Assembly: GCA_035772735.1 (NCBI GenBank)
Contig: JASDFA010000006.1
Location: 13,100,001-13,164,000, forward strand
Origin: Datura wrightii
Taxonomy: Eukaryota > Streptophyta > Magnoliopsida > Solanales > Solanaceae
Direction: 5' to 3'
DNA length: 64,000 bases
The number at the start of each line of letters is the position of its first letter. Position 1 is the first letter of the stretch. A model generated the notes under the pieces. That model saw nothing but the letters and a program-made list of their open reading frames with translations, did no database searches and was not told the origin of the DNA. The position numbers were made by a program, and so were the translations under genes. This document shows, piece by piece, positions 58,690-64,000 of this stretch.

Positions 58690-59060
58690 TGATAACATGT
58701 TATAAAATTAAGTTCAAAGAAATAACAATATAAAATAAAAAATTAAGTAGATAAAAAATGTATAGAGTAAGAGAGAGGTTTCTTCTTTCTTCCAAGTTTA
58801 TTCAAGTGTATACAATATAATTCTCAAGACCTCTATTTATAACAGTGTTATATAGAGACATACAAAACATAGCCATAAATAAAACATTAAGGGGGAAAAT
58901 TATAAAAAAGATAAGAGACAGTAGCATTAAGAATATAAGGTCATTAAAAAGGTGAAAAGTAATAAAAAGATGAGGAGATTACATAATTTGTAGACATCCA
59001 TGTAAAATATATTTTGTAATATATTAGAATTAGTGGAATCGTGTATACCATAATTTAGGA
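58690..59060 (-). mobile_element. Possible copia LTR fragment
   Basis: The string CTGATAACATGTTATAAAAT at about 58690-58710, read on the - strand, resembles the end of a copia LTR (ATTTTATAACATG) joined to an eroded primer site (TTATCAG). The following 350 bp, with CCTCTATTTATAACAGTGTT, fit an LTR body. No second LTR or coding region was found nearby. Confidence 0.35.
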
Positions 59061-59399
59061 TACAAAGCTATTTTCCAATCACTTGATATTGACAATGAAA
59101 TCAAATGAGAATTAGGAAGACAGAATTGCATATCTGGTACTTAATTTACATGGGTCGAACAATTTCTCTCTCCCAAATTTTCGAAATGTACATTTTTGCC
59201 ACCTACTTTATTGAGTTTGTGCATTCATGCACCAAACTATCCCTACTAAAAAATTATTAATTTTTTCATCGAAATTTTTCATTAAAAAGGTTATTTCTAT
59301 GAATATTTTGGTTGAATCGGTGAGAAAAGAAAAAGCAATAGTGTTTTCACATAAAATAATCAGGAAGTTTCTTACTATTTCAGTGAGAACCTGTTTCCC

Positions 59400-59787
59400 A
59401 CCCACTATATTTTTTGCGGCAAAGTACATTTACCTATTGCCGCTACAATATTTACTGGCAATAGATTAAAGGGTAGCATAGAGAAAAGCGATGGAGGCTT
59501 ACCGACAATGAAGAGAAGAGCAATGGAGGTTTCAGATGGTAGAGGACTGCAAAGTGAGCGAGAGTTGAGAGTAGGTAGCTGAGGCTTCAGATGAGAGCGA
59601 TGGGAAGTTGGGTGATTAAAGGGAATGTTTGGGTTATTAAAGTATCTTTTTTAATTAATTGCCATTAAAAAAAAAATTACCACTTAAAATACAATTGCCG
59701 GTAATGATGAACTCTAATATATAATTTAGCAACAATTATATTAGTGTCATTAAATAATTGCCACAAAAGCCTTCATTTATAGTAGTG
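59400..59787 (-). mobile_element. CACTA-like transposon terminus
   Basis: The right end on the + strand is TTCATTTATAGTAGTG (to 59787), so on the - strand it starts CACTACTATAAATGAA, as in CACTA (En/Spm) elements. Inside are repeated subterminal motifs such as ATTGCCA, ATTGCCG and CAATTGCCGG. The region further left (59400-59500) has TTGCCGCTACAAT and GCGGCAAAG, which may belong to the same element. The other end was not located with confidence; 57566 is the only candidate, with non-matching 3-bp flanks (TCC and ACC). Confidence 0.5.
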
Positions 59788-60789
59788 ACCATATGTTTTT
59801 CCAATGAACTGATTCAGTGAGAAATGAGTAGAAAAATCATTTTTATAACAATTTTTTCTGATAGAATAATGTAACCTTTATTCTTAGAAGGATAATTTAA
59901 TTTGCCAAAGGAAGTTTGTTCTTTTGTGAGACCTTGACCATTGATACGCAAAAAGGTCACACCCTTACCTTGAAATTGCAAACAAGTACAAAACAGTAAC
60001 CTATATGGAAGTGCAAGTCACTGGGAATCTTAACTCAAAGTTGACAATAAAGGGTGAATAAAGTACAAAACATTATAAGGTTTTAATTATAACTAATAAT
60101 TAGTCTAGTTTATGAACACAAATTGGAGTGATTGATTATACCAACACTTAGTTCTTTAAATATGCATCACTTTAGAGGTTGAGAGGTAAAAGGTGGAACT
60201 TTAGAGATAACAACAGTTTTTTTATTAGTAATTTACCAGTTAAGCACATAGGAAAAATAATAGTAATTTGCTGGTCCTATTTTTTTGGGAAAAAAGGGAA
60301 AATCATCATAATAAGGAAGATATATACAAGAATTATTCATTTCTGAATTATTTCTTGCTTTTCTTGTTTAGAAAATGGGAAAATATATACAAGAAGACTC
60401 GTAAAAGTAGATTTTGCCTAGCTACTACAAAAATATTCTTAGCTTTTAATTAAGATAATTTAAATTAAATAGTAGACTCTATGAAAAAGGTACTGAAGTG
60501 CAGAATGAAGGATAACTAAAATTGTGAATGATCTTAGATAGGAAAGCATGGAGATCAAGGATTAGGGAAGAGTGTTAGTAGATAGTTGAGTGATTTTCCT
60601 CTTTTTCTTCTGTTGAAGAGCATGGTTCTAGCTTAGTGCACGGTGTCTGCTCCCACTTCTGCTTATCATGATCACTACTATTATTCAACTATTATCTTAT
60701 TTTTCAATTGTATTACTATTGTTATTTCTTTTTTTACTTGGTTATCTTTAATATTTTTTATTTCACGAGTGTTTTTCTTTTCTACAATA
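59788..60789. other. AT-rich spacer
   Basis: No gene or clear repeat. A few short frames (for example 60268-60453) lack any family resemblance. Confidence 0.5.
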
Positions 60790-61130
60790 TTTTCACGGTT
60801 TTACTCTTGTATTCGTTAAACCTGTTTTTGAAAACGCTTTTCTTGAGCCAAGGATCCATCTAATAGCCTTTCTACCTCTTAAAAGATAGGGGTAATGTCT
60901 TCGTACACCCCATCCTCTTCGGATCCCATTCTTTTTTATAGTATTTTCATTATAACTTTTACTCTTGTATTTGTTAAACCTATTTTTAAAAATAATTTTC
61001 TTGAACCGAGGATCTATCGGAAACAGTCTCTCTACCTCTCACAAGGTGAGAATAAGGTTTATGTACACCCCACTCTCCCTAAATCCTACTCGTAGAATCA
61101 CACAGGATATATTAGTTGTTATTGTTATAG
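60790..61130 (+). mobile_element. Two tandem TS-type SINE copies
   Basis: Copy 1 (about 60790-60936) and copy 2 (about 60937-61130) both have TTTTACTCTTGTAT, GTTAAACCT, a GAGCCAAGGATC or GAACCGAGGATC block and CTCTACCTCTCACAAGGTGA-like sequence. Copy 2 then has GTACACCCC, TCGTAGAATCACACAGG and the end TAGTTGTTATTG. They are head-to-tail on the + strand. The middle matches the complements at 6776-6905 and 18950-19050. Copy 1 is shorter and lacks the TTG end, so it was probably overrun or truncated by copy 2. Confidence 0.75.
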
Positions 61131-61599
61131 AATTTGAATATGAACATTTTACATTCCTGAAGTTAGTCATATCATAATCTCCTCAGAGTTAGTCACAAAA
61201 TAACATATTTACAATGTAGTTTTGACTTTGCACCTAACCAAAATGATATAGATATGTTATATGGAAAAAAAAAAACTAATCTTAAAAAAATGAGAGAGAG
61301 AGATGGAGAAGAAAAGAATTTCAAAGATCCCAAAATGATGCTTTAGTTTTAGGCTTAGACACATAATTATCCATATTATTTTATTTGAAGCACAAATAGT
61401 CCTCCTTAGTTTGTTTATTATACTGGTGCATTTTTTAGTCACTCCAAGGCCCAAGCAATATGGCACCAAGTGAGTAGCACATTATTTGCAACATAATCAG
61501 GAATATCTCTGGGAGGGTTGATAAGATGGATGAAACTCAAGTCCAAATTAAAATGCTGAAATTCAAAGGAAACTAGACTTGATTCTTCAATAGCTAATC
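61131..61599. other. Short spacer before a gypsy remnant
   Basis: No gene or repeat recognised. Contains an A-rich run and GA dinucleotides at about 61262-61310. Confidence 0.5.
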
Positions 61600-63120
61600 C
61601 ATTCTAAGGGTACTAAAGCTCCCTCACCAATGACTAACTATCCAGCACCAAGGTTTGACAAAGTTAATTGATCTTAATTTTGAGATTCAGTATAGGAAGG
61701 GTAGTTAGAACACTATTGCAGATGCATTATCAAGACAGATTTCCAGTTCACCGCAGTGCTTTTACTAGTATAAGACCAACCTGGAATCAAGAGGTGTTAG
61801 ATAGTTACTATGATGATAAGGAGGTCAATTCTATATTTGATTGAATTGGACCAGCAACCTGATATTTATGGACACAACACTACATCAAATGGTCTACTCA
61901 GACACCAGGGAAGATTGTGGATTAGAAACAGGGGAGAATTAAGGAAACCAGTTGATCAAGGCATTGCATGTTTCTACCTTAAGAGAACATTCTGGTGTAT
62001 TAGCAACATACAAGAGGGCTAAAACATTATTCTACTGGCCATACATGCAAACTGACATTCCAAGGCTGATAACAAGAGTGTGACTATTGTCAGAGAAACA
62101 AATCAGAAAATGTAGCAGCTCCTGGCCTCTAACAGCATCTACCAATTCCTGACCACCCTAGAGGAACATCTCTATGGACTTTGTGGTGAAGGACTTCCTA
62201 AATCAGAGGGCAAATATACTATTCTTGTAGTAATTGATAGTTTTAGCAAATATGCTCAGTTTATTCCCTTGCACCATCTGCTGCAGATGCTAGGGAGTTT
62301 TTAGATGTTCTCTATAAACTTCATGAATTATCATACAACATTGTCTCTGATAGGGATAAGATTTTACTAGTTCATTTTGGAGAGAATCATTCAAGCTACT
62401 GAAAACTGAGTTGCATATCAGTTCTGCATATCACTATCAAACAAATGACCAGTCTGAGAGGTTAAATAGATGTCTTGAATCCTATCTGAAATGCATGGCC
62501 AGTCAAAAAGTAAAGGCCTGGGGGCAATGACTATCTCTAGATGAGTTCTGGTATAACTCATCATATCATTCTGCATTTGACATGACACCATTTCAAGTCA
62601 TTTATGGGTACGAACCTCCTCGGTGGACATTTGAGTTGGTATCATAAAGTAGAGGTGATTTTGTAGACCAATGATTAAAGGAGAGGCAGATGATGGCTAA
62701 AGTATTGCAAGAGAGCCTCAAGAAAGCACAGCATAGAATGAAGTAACAATTAGCTGATAAACATAGATCTAACAGAGTTTTTGAGGTTGGTGATAAACAT
62801 AGTCTTCAGTTGCAATCAGAAAGAGTCTCAAGCTTTCCTCCAAATTTTACGGACCATACCAAGTGATCAAGAAGATTGGAAATCCTGCTTATGAAATTCA
62901 ATTGCCATCAAATGTCAAAATCCACCCAATTTTCTATGTTGCACAACTGAAGAAGAAGATTGGTGTTACTGTTATCCCTGTGATTAATCCCCCAATATGC
63001 ACTCTTGAAGGTGTTCCTATGATTGAGCCTATAGCAGTTTTAAAAAGAATAATGATGGAAAGAAACAATCAAGCAGTGACATGAGTTTTGATTCAGTTAT
63101 TGTATGCTTAAGAGTAGTAC
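61600..63120 (+). pseudogene. Decayed Ty3/gypsy pol: RNase H end, integrase, C-terminal part
   Basis: On the + strand, in shifting frames: FEIQYRKGS, stop, NTIADALSRQ (about 61670-61740; RNase H end), a H2C2-like HSGVLATYKRAKTLFYWPYM (about 61990-62050), integrase core FVVKDFLNQ (about 62180) and HISSAYHYQTNDQSERLNRC (about 62410-62475), LDEFWYNSSYHSAF and MTPFQVIYGYEPP (about 62535-62620), LADKHRSNRVFEVGD (about 62750) and IGNPAYEIQLPSNVKIHPIF (about 62875-62935). This is the order found in plant gypsy elements. It contains many stops. No LTRs were recognised next to it. Confidence 0.85.
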
Positions 63121-64000
63121 TTCAAAATAGCAGTTAAATTAGTTGAATTCTGTATTTTTCATTTAAGCTTTTAAAACTACTGCTAACTTTATTTTAGCCT
63201 TGTATTTTTAATATTTTGCACTTTAATCTTTTGGATATATAGCATGAGCTCAGGTCCCTACATACTAAATCACAGCTGACTAGTACTAGTATTTATTCGA
63301 TTGTAGTACTGGCTCTTTTGGATTAATGAGTTCATCAGCAATTTTTTTCTTTGAAATTCTCCATTCCGTTTCTTCTGCCTATTCTTTTCTTTGATAGAAA
63401 ATCTACAAAAATATTACAGGATCATTGCTGGGGGGATTTTATATATATATAGTTCTCACATAAAATTCTAAACCCAAAGATCGAGGGATAATTTTGAGCC
63501 TTTTCCCGAAAATAAACTCCCAAAACCACCGCATTTTTTCGAGAAATGTTCTCCAAAGTTTTTCTCTAACAGAATATTTTTCAATATGTTCATTAAAATT
63601 TGAATATTAATGCTGATAACAAACTGGTAACTTTTAGTGACACGAAATAAAGAGCTGAACTAGTTGTGAATAAACAGAAAATATTTACAGAGGAAAAGAC
63701 CAATTACGTTAAAGAATAAAAGAAAAAAAAGTTCTCCTCGAAAAAGATCTTTCAGACAACCAAATTTTAAAAATAACTTGTTCCCACTACGGAAAATCTT
63801 CGTTTTAATAAAAAGTATAACAATAATATGCTGATATTAATTATGTTAAATTTATTTCATTTATTGAATTAAATATAACATATACTGCATAATTTTTGAA
63901 AAAAAAAAAATTTGATTGTTAAAATAAACTTCACAAATACAGCAGAAAGAACGTGAAAATTTTTTCAAAAGGCAACTATATTTTAAACCATGCTAGTGCA
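63121..64000. other. AT-rich spacer at the right edge
   Basis: No gene, RNA gene or clear repeat seen. An AT dinucleotide run occurs at about 63438-63450. Confidence 0.5.

Noticed and set aside
57566..59787. Single 2.2-kb CACTA element spanning both ends
   Set aside because: The 3-bp flanks differ and the terminal repeats agree only in CACTAC plus A/T; not enough to call one element.

Overview
This is a nuclear plant sequence. It has AT-rich spacers and long introns with GT-AG borders. TS-type SINEs ending in TTG/CAA triplets, several LTR retrotransposon families and L1-type LINE debris point to the nightshade family (Solanaceae). The genus cannot be settled from the sequence alone.

Four host genes are supported, all on the + strand. 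(1) 2612-23433: a 21-exon gene for a Nudix hydrolase 3-like protein (about 783 aa) that fuses an N-terminal Nudix domain to a dipeptidyl-peptidase-III-like (M49) domain. (2) 40582-46332: a 9-exon F-box gene of the SKIP31 type (about 418 aa), with an acidic low-complexity arm, an F-box and a C-terminal Cys/His-rich part. (3) 47935-48690 and (4) 55974-56837: two related two-exon genes for small glycine-rich A3-like proteins with GYPPQ repeats, an Ala-rich segment and a Lys-rich tail. Each probably has a 5'UTR intron. The reading frame stays continuous across every listed exon of the four models. No RNA genes were recognised.

Most of the rest is transposon material. The window opens with a LINE ORF1 fragment (1-1320, - strand). 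Introns of the Nudix gene hold SINE copies, LTR and LINE fragments, several small tandem duplications and a complete 2.9-kb solo LTR with a perfect 5-bp target duplication (14117-17042). Between the Nudix and F-box genes lies a nested pair. The host element is a gag-only Ty3/gypsy-like element on the - strand (26277-38200; LTRs about 0.7 kb; target duplication TATAT). It is split by a 4.7-kb Ty1/copia element on the + strand (27619-32295; LTRs 428/429 bp; target duplication CTGTT). Inside the copia element, the middle of gag through protease has been replaced by an inverted second copy of its own reverse-transcriptase segment. A read-through transcript could therefore fold into a long hairpin. 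Past the F-box gene the spacer holds a truncated copy of the solo-LTR family (about 50067-51653), a copia RT remnant, a LINE 3' end with poly(A), a CACTA-like terminus, two tandem SINEs and a decayed Ty3/gypsy pol region (about 61600-63120).

The host genes have no evident functional link beyond adjacency; only the two A3-like genes are related. Their spacing suggests a local duplication later expanded by transposons. No new multi-gene system was found. The most unusual objects are the copia element with the self-inverted RT segment, the Nudix/DPP III fusion, and the gag-only element with two kinds of tandem repeats.
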